From: Nioella ostreopsis
GTDB lineage: Bacteria; Pseudomonadota; Alphaproteobacteria; Rhodobacterales; Rhodobacteraceae
DNA length: 64,000 nucleotides
Assembly (NCBI RefSeq): GCF_004000255.1
Contig: NZ_RCIQ01000020.1
Span: forward strand, 1-64,000
Reading direction: 5' to 3'
The notes beneath the pieces are model-generated. The model ran no database searches. It saw only the letters and a list, made by a program, of their open reading frames with translations, and was not told where the DNA came from. Below are positions 28,140 to 38,118 of this stretch, piece after piece (the stretch's first letter is position 1; each line of letters starts with the position of its first letter). A program made the translations under genes and the position numbers.

Positions 28140-29069
28140 TCAGTCGAAGCCCGGCGTGCCCCGATCCTCGGGGTGACGCTGCAGGTGGCTCGCCTTGATC
28201 CCTTCGGAGGTCTGGCGGCTGCCGTCATGGCTCCAGCCCGGGGGCGCGACGGCATACATCAGCCGTTCGCGCAGCGTGAGGCCGCGCTGCGTCATGTCCT
28301 TGAAGATGCCCACCCATTCATGGAAGGCCACGCGCAGCGGGTTGAAGGTGCCGAGGTTATGGACGAGCCCGTAATCCACGCGCTCCTCCTCCAACTCCGG
28401 CACGAAGGTGCCGAAGAGCTTGTCCCAGATGATGAAGACGCCCGCGTAGTTGCAATCGAGATAGCGCGCGTTGCGGCCATGGTGGACGCGGTGATGGGAG
28501 GGCGTGTTCATGATGGCCTCGATCCACCGGGGCAGTTTGCCGATCGCCTCGGTATGGATCCAGAACTGGTAGATGAGGTTCAGACCACCGACGAAGAGCA
28601 CCATCGCGGGATGAAAGCCCAGAAGGATCAAGGGCGCGCGGACGACCATCATGAAGGTGAATGTATAGGTCCAGGTTTGGCGCAGCGCCGTGGTCAGGTT
28701 GTAATGCTGGCTGGAATGGTGGTTCACGTGGCTGGCCCAGACCCACCGGATGCGATGCCCGAACCGGTGCACCCAGTAGTAGCGTAGATCATCCAGCACG
28801 AAGCACAGCGCCACGACCCACCACGCATTGCCCAGGTCCAGCGGCGTGATCTCCCACAACACCATGAAAAAGCCCCAGGCGATGAAGCCAAGCGCGATGC
28901 CGCTGGCCACATTGCCCGCGCCCATGATGAGCGAGGTCACCGCGTCGCGGGTTTCATATCGGCCGCCCTTGCCCTTGAGGACAATCCACAGAAGCTCCAC
29001 CAGAATGGCGGCGATGAAGAAGGGGACGGCGTATTGCACGACATCGGGATAGGTCAGTTGGTCGGTCAT
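28140..29069 (-). CDS. Sterol desaturase/fatty acid hydroxylase family protein
   Basis: 309 residues with four or five TM segments and the eight-His diiron signature: HRFGHRIRWVWASHVNHHSSQHYN, split as HRFGH and HVNHHSSQH, then NTPSHHRVHHGRN. It resembles alkylglycerol monooxygenase-type members. It hydroxylates or desaturates a membrane lipid. Its start overlaps the stop of the upstream 130-residue protein gene (ATGA), indicating translational coupling. Confidence 0.88.
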   Translation of the reverse strand: MTDQLTYPDVVQYAVPFFIAAILVELLWIVLKGKGGRYETRDAVTSLIMGAGNVASGIALGFIAWGFFMVLWEITPLDLGNAWWVVALCFVLDDLRYYWVHRFGHRIRWVWASHVNHHSSQHYNLTTALRQTWTYTFTFMMVVRAPLILLGFHPAMVLFVGGLNLIYQFWIHTEAIGKLPRWIEAIMNTPSHHRVHHGRNARYLDCNYAGVFIIWDKLFGTFVPELEEERVDYGLVHNLGTFNPLRVAFHEWVGIFKDMTQRGLTLRERLMYAVAPPGWSHDGSRQTSEGIKASHLQRHPEDRGTPGFD

Positions 29070-29458
29070 GGTCTCTCCGACAGGATCTGTTGCCAGCGGG
29101 CGCGGGCGGCAGGGTCGAGCGCCACATCGAGGCGCGGCGCGGCGAAATCGTGAAACAGGATGCGCAGGCCGCCGGGGGTGTCCCGGATCTCGGCCCCCTC
29201 CAACCGGTGCGCGCAGCTATCGGCGCCAAGGGCGAAGACGATGCCGGGGCCGGTCGCTGTTTCGATCAGGGCGGCGGATTTGTCGGGCGCGATGTGGATG
29301 GCGGAGACCTCATACTCCGGGAACTGGCGCAGCCAGGCGGCGCGGACGACAGCGTCAGAGTCGAAGCGCAGTGGTTTCGACAGGCCGAACATATAGGTCA
29401 GCAGCGCGATCAGGCCGATGCCGCCCACCACGAGAATGATCAAGATGTGAAGGGGCAT
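29066..29458 (-). CDS. Membrane-anchored small protein
   Basis: 130 residues from ATG 29458. One N-terminal TM segment (MPLHILIILVVGGIGLIALLTYMFG) is followed by a soluble ~100-residue domain with beta strands (EYEVSAIHIAPDKSAALIE, GLRILFHDFAAPRLDVAL). The 4-nt overlap with the hydroxylase gene suggests a partner or accessory role. I recognise no family. Confidence 0.68.
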   Translation of the reverse strand: MPLHILIILVVGGIGLIALLTYMFGLSKPLRFDSDAVVRAAWLRQFPEYEVSAIHIAPDKSAALIETATGPGIVFALGADSCAHRLEGAEIRDTPGGLRILFHDFAAPRLDVALDPAARARWQQILSERP

Positions 29459-29470
29459 GGCCCGTCTCCT

Positions 29471-29496
29471 CCCGGCCCATATCAAACCGGGCCGGG
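29471..29496 (-). terminator. GC hairpin between hydrolase and membrane-protein genes
   Basis: A perfect 8-bp stem CCCGGCCC / GGGCCGGG with a 10-nt loop lies 28 nt after the stop of the alpha/beta hydrolase on the minus strand. No U tract follows. It could attenuate or separate the two genes. Confidence 0.4.
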
Positions 29497-29523
29497 ATGG
29501 GGGCTGTCAAACATGGCGTGGCG

Positions 29524-30522
29524 TCAATTTCCGGCGCTGAGGAAATCGCGGATTTCGGTCAGGGTCGCCTCGGGCGCGTCATCGACACTGTCATGGCCAG
29601 CATCGGGGATCACGACAAGCCGCGCGTCCGAATAAAGCGGCAGATGCCCGCGCTGGTGGTCTTCGCCGATCCAGGTGGAGCAGGCCCCCGCGATCAGCAG
29701 GACGGGTCCGGGGAAGCGATGCGCCTCAAGCCCAAGCGCGTCAAATCCCGCAGGCCCTGCACGGCTGGACACCGCCTGACCCGCAACCCCGCCCGCGCGC
29801 CAGGACGGGCTGTCATAGCTTTCGCCGGGGCAGGTATAGCCGGTCAGCGGGTCGGAGGCGAAATATCCCATCATCCGGCCAATCAGATAGTCCTGCGCGG
29901 CGGCCTCGTCCGGGCCTTCCACATGCGCCGATTCAAACCCGGTGCGCAGCCCGCGCCAGAGCAAGGCGGGTTGGCGGATGATCTCTTGCGACCGTGCGCC
30001 CCAGGCGGCGGCGGCCTCTGCCGACAGGAAGCCCGGCTCGATCAGAACCGCTGCTGACACCCGGTCGGGGTGCGCGCCAAGGAAGGCGCTGGCCAGCATC
30101 GCGCCCCAGCTGTGGCCGATGAGGATCGCGGGCGCGTCGGGGCTGACGTGGTCCAGCACGCCGACCAGTTCATCGAGATGGGTCTGAAGCGTCAGCGCCT
30201 CTGCGGGCACCCGTTCCGACAAGCCCGCGCCGCGTTGGTCGTAGAAGGTAACGTGATAGCGGTCAGACAGTGCCTGCAAGGGCAGGAGAGACCGGTAATC
30301 CGCACCCGGCCCGCCGTGCAGAACGACTATCGCCGGATTGGCGGGGTCACCGAAGCTTTCCGCGTGGAGCGTGACCCCGCCCACCTCGATCCGGGGCAGG
30401 GCGGGGTCATCGGTGACGGTGGCGGGCACGGGGTACTCCCCCATGGTCCCGACATAGAGCGCCCCCACTGCGAAAAGCAGGAGCGCGATCAGAAAGCCTA
30501 TGCCGCGAAGAACCCGCCGCAT
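29524..30522 (-). CDS. Alpha/beta hydrolase, membrane-anchored
   Basis: 332 residues. An N-terminal TM or signal anchor (GIGFLIALLLFAVGALYVG) precedes an alpha/beta-hydrolase domain with the oxyanion motif VVLHGGPGADYRSL, DQRGAGLS, the nucleophile elbow LIGHSWGAMLAS and the His in DAGHDSVDD. HGGPG and DQRG are typical of proline iminopeptidase-like members, but many act on other esters or amides. It begins 3 nt after the eno stop and is probably cotranscribed with it. Confidence 0.85.
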   Translation of the reverse strand: MRRVLRGIGFLIALLLFAVGALYVGTMGEYPVPATVTDDPALPRIEVGGVTLHAESFGDPANPAIVVLHGGPGADYRSLLPLQALSDRYHVTFYDQRGAGLSERVPAEALTLQTHLDELVGVLDHVSPDAPAILIGHSWGAMLASAFLGAHPDRVSAAVLIEPGFLSAEAAAAWGARSQEIIRQPALLWRGLRTGFESAHVEGPDEAAAQDYLIGRMMGYFASDPLTGYTCPGESYDSPSWRAGGVAGQAVSSRAGPAGFDALGLEAHRFPGPVLLIAGACSTWIGEDHQRGHLPLYSDARLVVIPDAGHDSVDDAPEATLTEIRDFLSAGN

Positions 30523-30525
30523 CGC

Positions 30526-31806
<1,281 letters not shown>

Positions 31807-31875
31807 CTATCCTCAAACGAACAGGAACGGGTCGCGCTGACCTATAGCAGGGGCGCGGCGAAAGTAAACCGTTTA

Positions 31876-31889
31876 TGATAGCGCTAACG
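31876..31889. promoter_or_regulatory. LacI-family operator upstream of eno
   Basis: TGATAGCGCTAACG has the near-palindromic form and central CG of LacI-type operators. Central-carbon genes including glycolytic ones are controlled in Rhodobacter by the LacI regulator CceR, whose sites look similar. A looser dyad ACCGTT-N12-AACGGT surrounds it. Assignment to CceR is inference. Confidence 0.5.
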
Positions 31890-31981
31890 GTCCTTGTTTT
31901 TATGAGCTTGCCGAGTGTTTGCGCCAACATGGCAAAAAAAACTATCATAGACACTGTGTGAACAGAAGATGCACTGCTTGA

Positions 31982-32575
31982 TCAGCTTTCATTGTTCTGG
32001 TTTTTGCAGATTTGCGCCTGCCTGTCATTGTCCGCCAGCAATTGCCAGATCGGCAGATACGGGTTGTCGCGCCCACCGAGCGGGGTCAGGTCCGGCTCCA
32101 GGATGGCATGAAACGCCCTTGCATTCTTGGTGCCAAAGCGCTCGTCGTCCAGTAGAATGATCCGGCGGCGGACTCTTCCGCAGCCGGGATAAAGCTCCCA
32201 CATCTTGAGACCGATCTTGGCGCCATGGGCATCGAGCAAATAGCCCGCAAGCACACCGGAATGGGTTGTGTTGTTTTTACTTATCCCGAGCCCTTCTCCA
32301 CCGTCCCAACGGTCGCTCGGGCGACCATCGCGATGCATGAAACTGGCCACGGGCGTTCCCGGCGGCAAGGTGACGGACATGGCATTGTGGCCGCGGCGCC
32401 AATTTCCCACCGTTCGCATTGCGTTTACCGCCACCTTGGGCAGCACTACGCATTCATAGCATTTCCAATACGCAACATGCGCATCCAGCCAAGCCTGCAG
32501 TTCCGGGTCGAACCATCTGACAGGAGAGCCAGGCTTGGCCAATGGCGGACGGGGCGGGAAAGGATGATCGCTCAT
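31982..32575 (-). CDS. Conserved protein, possibly BPSL0067/NlpC-P60-like
   Basis: 197 residues without a signal peptide. It contains WKCYECVVLPKVAVNAM, WRRGHNAMSVTLPPGTPVASF, then NNTTHSGVLAGYLLDAHGAKIG and MWELYPGCGRVRRRIILLDD. The order Cys, then GTxVASF, then His with following strands, resembles the papain-like BPSL0067 family, but the match is by pattern only. It begins 4 nt after the glycosyltransferase stop, in the same transcript. Alternatively it is an uncharacterised cytoplasmic protein tied to glycan synthesis. Confidence 0.6.
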   Translation of the reverse strand: MSDHPFPPRPPLAKPGSPVRWFDPELQAWLDAHVAYWKCYECVVLPKVAVNAMRTVGNWRRGHNAMSVTLPPGTPVASFMHRDGRPSDRWDGGEGLGISKNNTTHSGVLAGYLLDAHGAKIGLKMWELYPGCGRVRRRIILLDDERFGTKNARAFHAILEPDLTPLGGRDNPYLPIWQLLADNDRQAQICKNQNNES

Positions 32576-32579
32576 CGTT

Positions 32580-34010
32580 TTAGCGCTGCTGATCAGTTCC
32601 GCCTATAAGCAGCGAAAGCTGTCGGACCTGATGCTCAAGCACGCTCATGCCCAGGCCCTTAAGATGTGGATTTGCTGCCATATAGGCCTTGGAATCGATG
32701 CCTGGGGCCGGTTCTCTGCCCTCAAACGCACCATAGCGCAGGTAGTGGTCCAGCGGGTCCATCCGGGTTTGGCCGACATCGGGGTAGGTCGCCACATACC
32801 AATCCGGGTCGAAAAGCCCGGACTGGCGAATGGTCTCGCGCAGGTTCTCGGGTGACGGATTTTCAGCAAGCCCTTCGGTCAGCCCGCTTTTGCGCAAGAG
32901 GAGTTCCGACAGTTCACGAACGCGACGTTCATTTGCGGCGGCTTCATGGTGCAGTCGGGCGTTTTCCTTGCGTAACCGTTCCAGTTCGGCGCTGTCTTCG
33001 TTCGACTGATGCCACATGGCGTCGACATCCACCGCGAGGCCTTCAAGATAGCGATCAAGGCCGCAATCTGCCGAGGATGCCTGCGCTGCGGCATCGGCAT
33101 AGGTGCGAAGAAATGCGTCGATGGCGCGTGGCAGATCGAATTCCCTGCGAACCTGATCTGTGACAGAGGTGATGTCTTCTTGGGACCACGCCTTCAGCTC
33201 GGACGCGAGCCATTCGCGATCGAACCGGTCACTTGACGTGAAATATCTTGGACTGAAATTGGCCGCGCCCCAGTCTTTCAGGTTGCGCTTGGTGATAAGA
33301 TGACCGGCCAGCTGAGGGACGATCGGGATCACGGCGCACCCGGCGGCCATTGCCTCTAGGGCCGACCGCCCGACGGCAAACGCGATATCGTAGTCGGGCA
33401 GGAAGTATTCTGGCCGCGGTCGCGGGTTGTTGAACGCATAGCCAACCTTGGCAAGACTGAGCCCGTTCGCGTCGCAGGCATCTTCCAGCGTTTTCAACTC
33501 TTCCGGGTAGAATCCGCCCTGTCCATAAAGCACGGCCCGCATCGGCCGACTGCTTACTTTACGGACAAACGAGAAACGCTCACAGTCAACGAAGTTGGGA
33601 ATGACCACGACCCGTTCTACGGGGATGTCGCGTTCGCTTGCCAGACGCGGTGCCAGTCGCTGCGAGGTGACAACATAAGTCCGGATGCGATCATGCAGTG
33701 GAACCTGTTCCACCCAGGGGCGCGCGCCGTGCCAGCAATAGACCATCGGAACGCCGCTGAATTTGGCGAGAGCCGCCATTGCAGGCAGATGATGCTGGCC
33801 ATGAATGACGTCAGGCCGCCACGGCAGATCGTCAAGCTTATCCTTGACCGGAATACCGCTCGGCGTGATCAGTTTTGCAATGCGGCCCGGACGCGGACAA
33901 TAGACCGCGACCTCGTGCCCGCGGCTGGCAAGAGACCGGGCAAGCTCTGCCGTGAAGAGTTCCGAGCCTCCGAAGCGTTCCAAGGCGCGTTGTGTAATGA
34001 GTATCTTCAT
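32580..34010 (-). CDS. GT4-like glycosyltransferase with coiled coil and C-terminal repeat
   Basis: 476 residues from ATG 34010 (MKILITQRALERFGGSELF). Residues 1-330 form a GT-B glycosyltransferase: the acceptor-side GGSELFTAELARSLASRGHEV, DVIHGQHHLPAMAALAK, IPNFVDCERF and the donor-side GRSALEAMAAGCAVIPI. A coiled coil follows (ELERLRKENARLHHEAA). The ~60-residue tail has FDPDWYVATYPDV and DPLDHYLRYGAFEGREP, a motif found at the ends of polysaccharide glycosyltransferases in alphaproteobacteria. The isolated two-gene unit suggests modification of a surface glycan. Three AT-rich bases precede the start (TTTTT). Confidence 0.85.
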   Translation of the reverse strand: MKILITQRALERFGGSELFTAELARSLASRGHEVAVYCPRPGRIAKLITPSGIPVKDKLDDLPWRPDVIHGQHHLPAMAALAKFSGVPMVYCWHGARPWVEQVPLHDRIRTYVVTSQRLAPRLASERDIPVERVVVIPNFVDCERFSFVRKVSSRPMRAVLYGQGGFYPEELKTLEDACDANGLSLAKVGYAFNNPRPRPEYFLPDYDIAFAVGRSALEAMAAGCAVIPIVPQLAGHLITKRNLKDWGAANFSPRYFTSSDRFDREWLASELKAWSQEDITSVTDQVRREFDLPRAIDAFLRTYADAAAQASSADCGLDRYLEGLAVDVDAMWHQSNEDSAELERLRKENARLHHEAAANERRVRELSELLLRKSGLTEGLAENPSPENLRETIRQSGLFDPDWYVATYPDVGQTRMDPLDHYLRYGAFEGREPAPGIDSKAYMAANPHLKGLGMSVLEHQVRQLSLLIGGTDQQR

Positions 34011-34090
34011 AAAAATTTCCCCACTTCCGAATGAGACTGGAAGCCGGTGAAAATGTAAACAAATTTGTGGTTTGATGCGTCCGTGGCCGC

Positions 34091-34969
34091 TCAGGCCAAG
34101 CGCGCGGCCCTGCCTATTTGCCGTTCGCGCAGGAAGGTATATATCCCCGTCGCAATCACCAAAGCTGCGCCGGTCAGCGTCAGCGCGTCGGGCTGTTCGC
34201 CGAAAACCAGAACGCCCGCCAGGATTGAAAACACCAGCCGTGTATAGCGAAAGGGCTGCACGGCAGAGGCATCTGCGACCCGCATCGCCTGCACGATGGC
34301 ATAGTAGCCGGTGACCGAGAACACGAGTGTCGCGGCGATTAACGCGTAGTGGCGCGGTTCCGGCAGGGCCATGCTGTCGCCTTGCAGCCAAAGCAGAAGC
34401 GCGCCGGAAAAGATGACCGAGGCGAAGCCCTGGAAGGACACGACGAGAGAGCTGACCTGAGGCGAGATGAACCGGGTCGACAAATCCCGTACCGCGATGG
34501 CGGCCACGGCGACCAGAACGAAGAGCGTGGCAGGCTCGAACCCGTCGAGGCCGGGCCGGATGATCAGCAGCACCCCGCAGAAGCCGACCAGAATGGCGCT
34601 CCAGCGTCGCCAGCCGACCTTTTCACCCAGAAACAGTGCCGCCCCCATGGTGATGGCCAGCGGCGTGGCCTGAAACACGGCGGCCACGGTCGAAATGTCG
34701 ATCAGCGCCAGCGCGGTGACAAAGGTCGTTGCGGCCACGGCCTCGGACAGGGCACGGAGGATGGCCGGGCCGCCCCAGGCCTCCCGCGCGAAGAGCGACT
34801 GGCGGCGGGCGGTGGCGAGCGCCGCAAAAACGAGGCTCGCCCCGATCCCGAGCGCAACAAGGATCTGCCCGGTGGGAAACCAGGTGGACAGGTGCTTGAT
34901 CAGCGCGTCTTCCGCCGTGAAAGCGGCCATCGCCCCGATGATCAGCAAGATGCCTTGCAGGTTGTTCAT
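34091..34969 (-). CDS. EamA/DMT-family transporter
   Basis: 292 residues, ten hydrophobic segments in two EamA halves. The first half has AAFTAEDALIKHLSTWFPTGQ, VFQATPLAITMGAALFLGEKVGW and FCGVLLIIRPG. The second has VQPFRYTRLVFSILAGVLVFGEQPD. It is a proton- or exchange-driven exporter of metabolites, substrate unknown. A paralogue with the same motifs is encoded at 36306-37181. Confidence 0.88.
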   Translation of the reverse strand: MNNLQGILLIIGAMAAFTAEDALIKHLSTWFPTGQILVALGIGASLVFAALATARRQSLFAREAWGGPAILRALSEAVAATTFVTALALIDISTVAAVFQATPLAITMGAALFLGEKVGWRRWSAILVGFCGVLLIIRPGLDGFEPATLFVLVAVAAIAVRDLSTRFISPQVSSLVVSFQGFASVIFSGALLLWLQGDSMALPEPRHYALIAATLVFSVTGYYAIVQAMRVADASAVQPFRYTRLVFSILAGVLVFGEQPDALTLTGAALVIATGIYTFLRERQIGRAARLA

Positions 34970-35130
34970 GATATCTCCGCGCGTGCTGGCCCTGCAAAGA
35001 CCATCCGACCAGCAAGCGCAAGGTGAAACGGCCAGCGGTGCGGATCATCCGGTGATGATCTGGATCAATGGGATTTCTTCGACGGCAGGGCATTATCCGC
35101 GTGAGCAAAGGATCTACAGGAGGTCTGGGG

Positions 35131-36309
35131 ATGATCGGCCGACGCGGGTTTTCAGTGCTTTTCCTGGTGCTTGGATTTTGGCTGTCAGCGCTGCCCGTCA
35201 GGGCAGAGGTTGCTGTGCATCTTTTCTGGCAGCAGGGCTGCCCCTTCTGCGCCCTCGCCACGCAGGAGCTGACCCGGATCGCCGATGAAGACCCGGAGCT
35301 GACGCTCAACCGGATCGAAGTGGGCGGCGTGGAGGAGAACGACGCGCTTTTTCTGTCGGTGGTGGAGCATTTTGGCATCGACAGCCCCGGCGTGCCGCTG
35401 GTGGTGATCGGCGGGCGCTACGAGATCGGCTATGCGGGGAACCGGACGCTCGATCAATATGCAACGATGATCAGCGCCTGCCGCGACGCGCCTTGCGTGG
35501 ATGTGATCGCCGAACTCCGGGCCGGGGCCGAACTGGCCCCATCCGAGACCCAGCCAGAGGACATCACCGGCATCGTCACCCTGCCGCTGGTGGGGGACGT
35601 GGATCTGTCGGTACTCTCCCTGCCGGTGCTGACCGTTGTTCTGGCCGCTGTGGACGGGTTCAACCCCTGCGCCATGTGGGTGCTGGCACTGCTGATCGGG
35701 CTGCTTCTGGGTGTTGCCGACCATCGCCGGATGTGGCTGCTTGGGGCGGTGTTCCTGCTGGCTACGGCGGCGATGTATTTCGCCGTCATGGCGGCCTGGC
35801 TGAACGTGGTGCTCTGGATCGGGGCTGTGGCCTGGATCCGGGTGGCGATCGGGGGGCTCGCCATTGCGGCGGGCGGGTATTACCTGCGTGAATACTGGAC
35901 CAACCCCGAAGGCGTCTGCCGCATCACGCCCTCGACCCGGCGCAAGACGATCAGCGAAGCCTTCCAGTCGATGATCGAACAGCCGAGCCTTCTGGTTGCC
36001 GCGCTCGGCGTCGCGGCGCTGGCGGTTGGAGTCAACCTGGTGGAACTTGTGTGCTCTGCCGGGATTCCGGCGATCTACACGCAGGCGCTGGCCATGCATG
36101 ACCTGCCGGGGCCGAGCTATTACGGCTACCTGATGCTCTACCTTTCGGTATTCCTGCTCGATGACACGGTGCTGTTTGTCGTGGCAATGGTGACGCTGCG
36201 CCGGGCGGTGGCCACGGGGCGCTATGCCCGGCTGTCCCATCTGATCGGCGGTGTGGTGCTGCTGGCCCTGGGCGCGGTGATGGTGCTGCGACCCGATCTT
36301 TTGGGTTAG
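35131..36309 (+). CDS. Thioredoxin-like domain fused to DsbD/CcdA-like membrane domain
   Basis: 392 residues from ATG 35131, chosen for the strong AGGAGGT upstream. A signal segment (FSVLFLVLGFWLSALPVRA) is followed by a glutaredoxin/thioredoxin-like domain with CPFC (LFWQQGCPFCALATQEL) and the cis-Pro region SPGVPLVVIGGRYEIGY. After residue ~165 come six or seven TM segments, beginning AAVDGFNPCAMWVLALLIGLLLG, with Cys pairs in FNPCAMW and VELVCSAGIPA. This fits CcdA-like electron relays that pass reducing equivalents across the membrane to a periplasmic Trx domain. The substrate is unknown. Confidence 0.82.
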   Translation: MIGRRGFSVLFLVLGFWLSALPVRAEVAVHLFWQQGCPFCALATQELTRIADEDPELTLNRIEVGGVEENDALFLSVVEHFGIDSPGVPLVVIGGRYEIGYAGNRTLDQYATMISACRDAPCVDVIAELRAGAELAPSETQPEDITGIVTLPLVGDVDLSVLSLPVLTVVLAAVDGFNPCAMWVLALLIGLLLGVADHRRMWLLGAVFLLATAAMYFAVMAAWLNVVLWIGAVAWIRVAIGGLAIAAGGYYLREYWTNPEGVCRITPSTRRKTISEAFQSMIEQPSLLVAALGVAALAVGVNLVELVCSAGIPAIYTQALAMHDLPGPSYYGYLMLYLSVFLLDDTVLFVVAMVTLRRAVATGRYARLSHLIGGVVLLALGAVMVLRPDLLG

Positions 36310-37181
36310 CGGCGGGAATGCAGCCGTTCGCGCCATGCGGAATAAAGCCCCGCCGCAAAGATCAATGCGGTCCCGACATAGGACAGGGCGTCGGGCCGTT
36401 CGTGAAAGATGATCAGGCCAAGCACCAGCCCGAAGACCAGCCGCGAATAGCGAAACGGGGTAACGGCGGAGATTTCCCCCACCCGCATGGCCGCAGTTAT
36501 GGCGTAATAACCCGCGATGGTGGCAAAGATGGCAAGCCCGAGTGTGGCCCAGTCACCAATTGTGGGCCAGAGCGGCGGGGTTCCGAAAGCAATCAGCAAG
36601 GCGCCGGTGGGGACAAGTGCGAAAAAGCCGATTGTCGCCACTTGCAGATTGTCCAGTGAGGCCGGGGCCGCCCGTGTCGCCAGATCACGGATCGACAGCC
36701 CCATAAGCGCCACGATGATCCACAGCGCCTGCGGCGAGAAGCCCTCGAACCCAGGCCGCAGGATGACCAGAACGCCAAACAGCCCGACGAAGATCGACAG
36801 CCAGCGGCGCGGGCCCACCTGCTCACCAAAGACATAGGCCGCGCCCATGGTCACCACCAGCGGCCCGGCCTGCAGGATCGCGGTGACCAGTGACAGAGGA
36901 TTGAGCGTCAGGGACAGGACCATACCGACACCGGCCATGATCTCGGCCACAAAGCGCAGGGCGATGGCGGGATGCCAGATGGCACGAGGCAGAAGCGGCA
37001 ATCCACGCGCCCGCGTCCAGATCGCAAAGACGATTGTTCCCACAATCCCCATCGTGCCCATGATCTGCCCCGGCGGCACTGCGCCAGACAGCAGTTTGAT
37101 CCCGACATCGCCAAGGGCAAAGGTGGCCATGGCCAGCAGCATCAAGGCGATGCCGCGCAGGTTGTCGGAGGCAAGGGGCAT
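36306..37181 (-). CDS. EamA/DMT-family transporter
   Basis: 291 residues from ATG 37181 (CGGAAC upstream); a GTG at 37208 is an alternative. Ten TM segments with DVGIKLLSGAVPPGQIMG, VTMGAAYVFGEQVGPRRW and VTPFRYSRLVFGLVLGLIIFHERPD. The second-half motif is nearly the same as in the transporter at 34091-34969, so the two are paralogues bracketing the thioredoxin-like gene. It overlaps that gene by 4 bp, tail to tail. Confidence 0.87.
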   Translation of the reverse strand: MPLASDNLRGIALMLLAMATFALGDVGIKLLSGAVPPGQIMGTMGIVGTIVFAIWTRARGLPLLPRAIWHPAIALRFVAEIMAGVGMVLSLTLNPLSLVTAILQAGPLVVTMGAAYVFGEQVGPRRWLSIFVGLFGVLVILRPGFEGFSPQALWIIVALMGLSIRDLATRAAPASLDNLQVATIGFFALVPTGALLIAFGTPPLWPTIGDWATLGLAIFATIAGYYAITAAMRVGEISAVTPFRYSRLVFGLVLGLIIFHERPDALSYVGTALIFAAGLYSAWRERLHSRR

Positions 37182-37252
37182 GGATGCAGTTCCGTTGTGA
37201 TCTCTCACTGGTTACGCGCCCTGCCGGGCGGGCACCAGCCGAAAGACGCGAC

Positions 37253-37603
37253 TTACGAGGGATCGTTGGGTCCGGGGCGCGAGTCGTCTTGCAGGACGCC
37301 GATCAACAGCGCCAAGGCCAGGAACCAGCCTATCACCGTCAAAACCAGCCACCAGCCGCCCGCGGTAATTCCTGCGAACCCGATGAAATAGAGTGCGACC
37401 ACGGCAACGCCCGCCAGATTCAGCTTGTTATCCTCCGGGTCACGGCGCTCCCGGACAGGAAAGGTCATCGCGATCAGTGCCATGATAGCGAAACCGACCG
37501 GTGTCCACGCCAAGAGACCGACCCCGGCGCGCCCCAAGACAAGTGCAACGACCAGGAGCAAGACCGAGAGCCCGAATAGCCGTTTCCAGTTGGGATGGGG
37601 CAT
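37253..37603 (-). CDS. Small membrane protein
   Basis: 116 residues with four hydrophobic segments (about 9-25, 30-46, 61-80, 83-101) and a charged loop (RERRDPEDNK). No family is recognised. It lies 20 nt downstream of the Fur-family gene on the same strand and may be cotranscribed. Confidence 0.62.
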   Translation of the reverse strand: MPHPNWKRLFGLSVLLLVVALVLGRAGVGLLAWTPVGFAIMALIAMTFPVRERRDPEDNKLNLAGVAVVALYFIGFAGITAGGWWLVLTVIGWFLALALLIGVLQDDSRPGPNDPS

Positions 37604-37623
37604 GGTGGGCTCCTTCCCGGAGA

Positions 37624-38037
37624 TCAGCTGCGGCGGATCGGTACGCCGTAAAGCTCAAGTTTATGGCCCTTCAGCCGATAGCCGAGCTTTTCTGCAATCT
37701 TTTCCTGAAGCGCCTCGATCTCGGGATCGACGAATTCGATCACCTCGCCCGAATGCATGTCGATCAGGTGGTCGTGGTGATCACGCTCTGCATCTTCATA
37801 GCGCGCGCGGCCATCGCCGAATTCCAGTTTTTCCAGAATGCCCGCCTCTTCGAACAGCTTGACCGTGCGATAGACCGTGGCGATCGAGATGTTCGGATCC
37901 TGCCCGCTGGCGCGGTTATAGAGCTCTTCCACGTCGGGATGGTCCGAGGACTCCTCCAGCACCTGCGCGATCACCCGCCTTTGTCCGGTCATGCGCAGGC
38001 CTTTGGCCTCGCAGCGCTGTTCGATGGTCTCAGGCAT
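37624..38037 (-). CDS. Fur-family metal regulator (Fur/Mur type)
   Basis: 137 residues from ATG 38037 (AGAGGG upstream); an in-frame ATG at 38088 would add 17 unlikely residues. The winged helix includes LRMTGQRRVIAQVLEE, the recognition helix NISIATVYRTVKLFEEAG and EFGDGRARYE. The metal site is ERDHHDHLIDMHSGEVIEF. No Cys pair for a structural zinc is present. In Rhodobacterales the Fur orthologue often acts as Mur (manganese). Fe versus Mn cannot be settled from sequence. Confidence 0.9.
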   Translation of the reverse strand: MPETIEQRCEAKGLRMTGQRRVIAQVLEESSDHPDVEELYNRASGQDPNISIATVYRTVKLFEEAGILEKLEFGDGRARYEDAERDHHDHLIDMHSGEVIEFVDPEIEALQEKIAEKLGYRLKGHKLELYGVPIRRS

Positions 38038-38118
38038 CGGCGGTCCCTCTGGGTCGTCTTGGGGGTGGGGTCTATCCGATCCGGGCATGGATCGGAAAGC
38101 CTTTTTGCGTGTGGTGCG

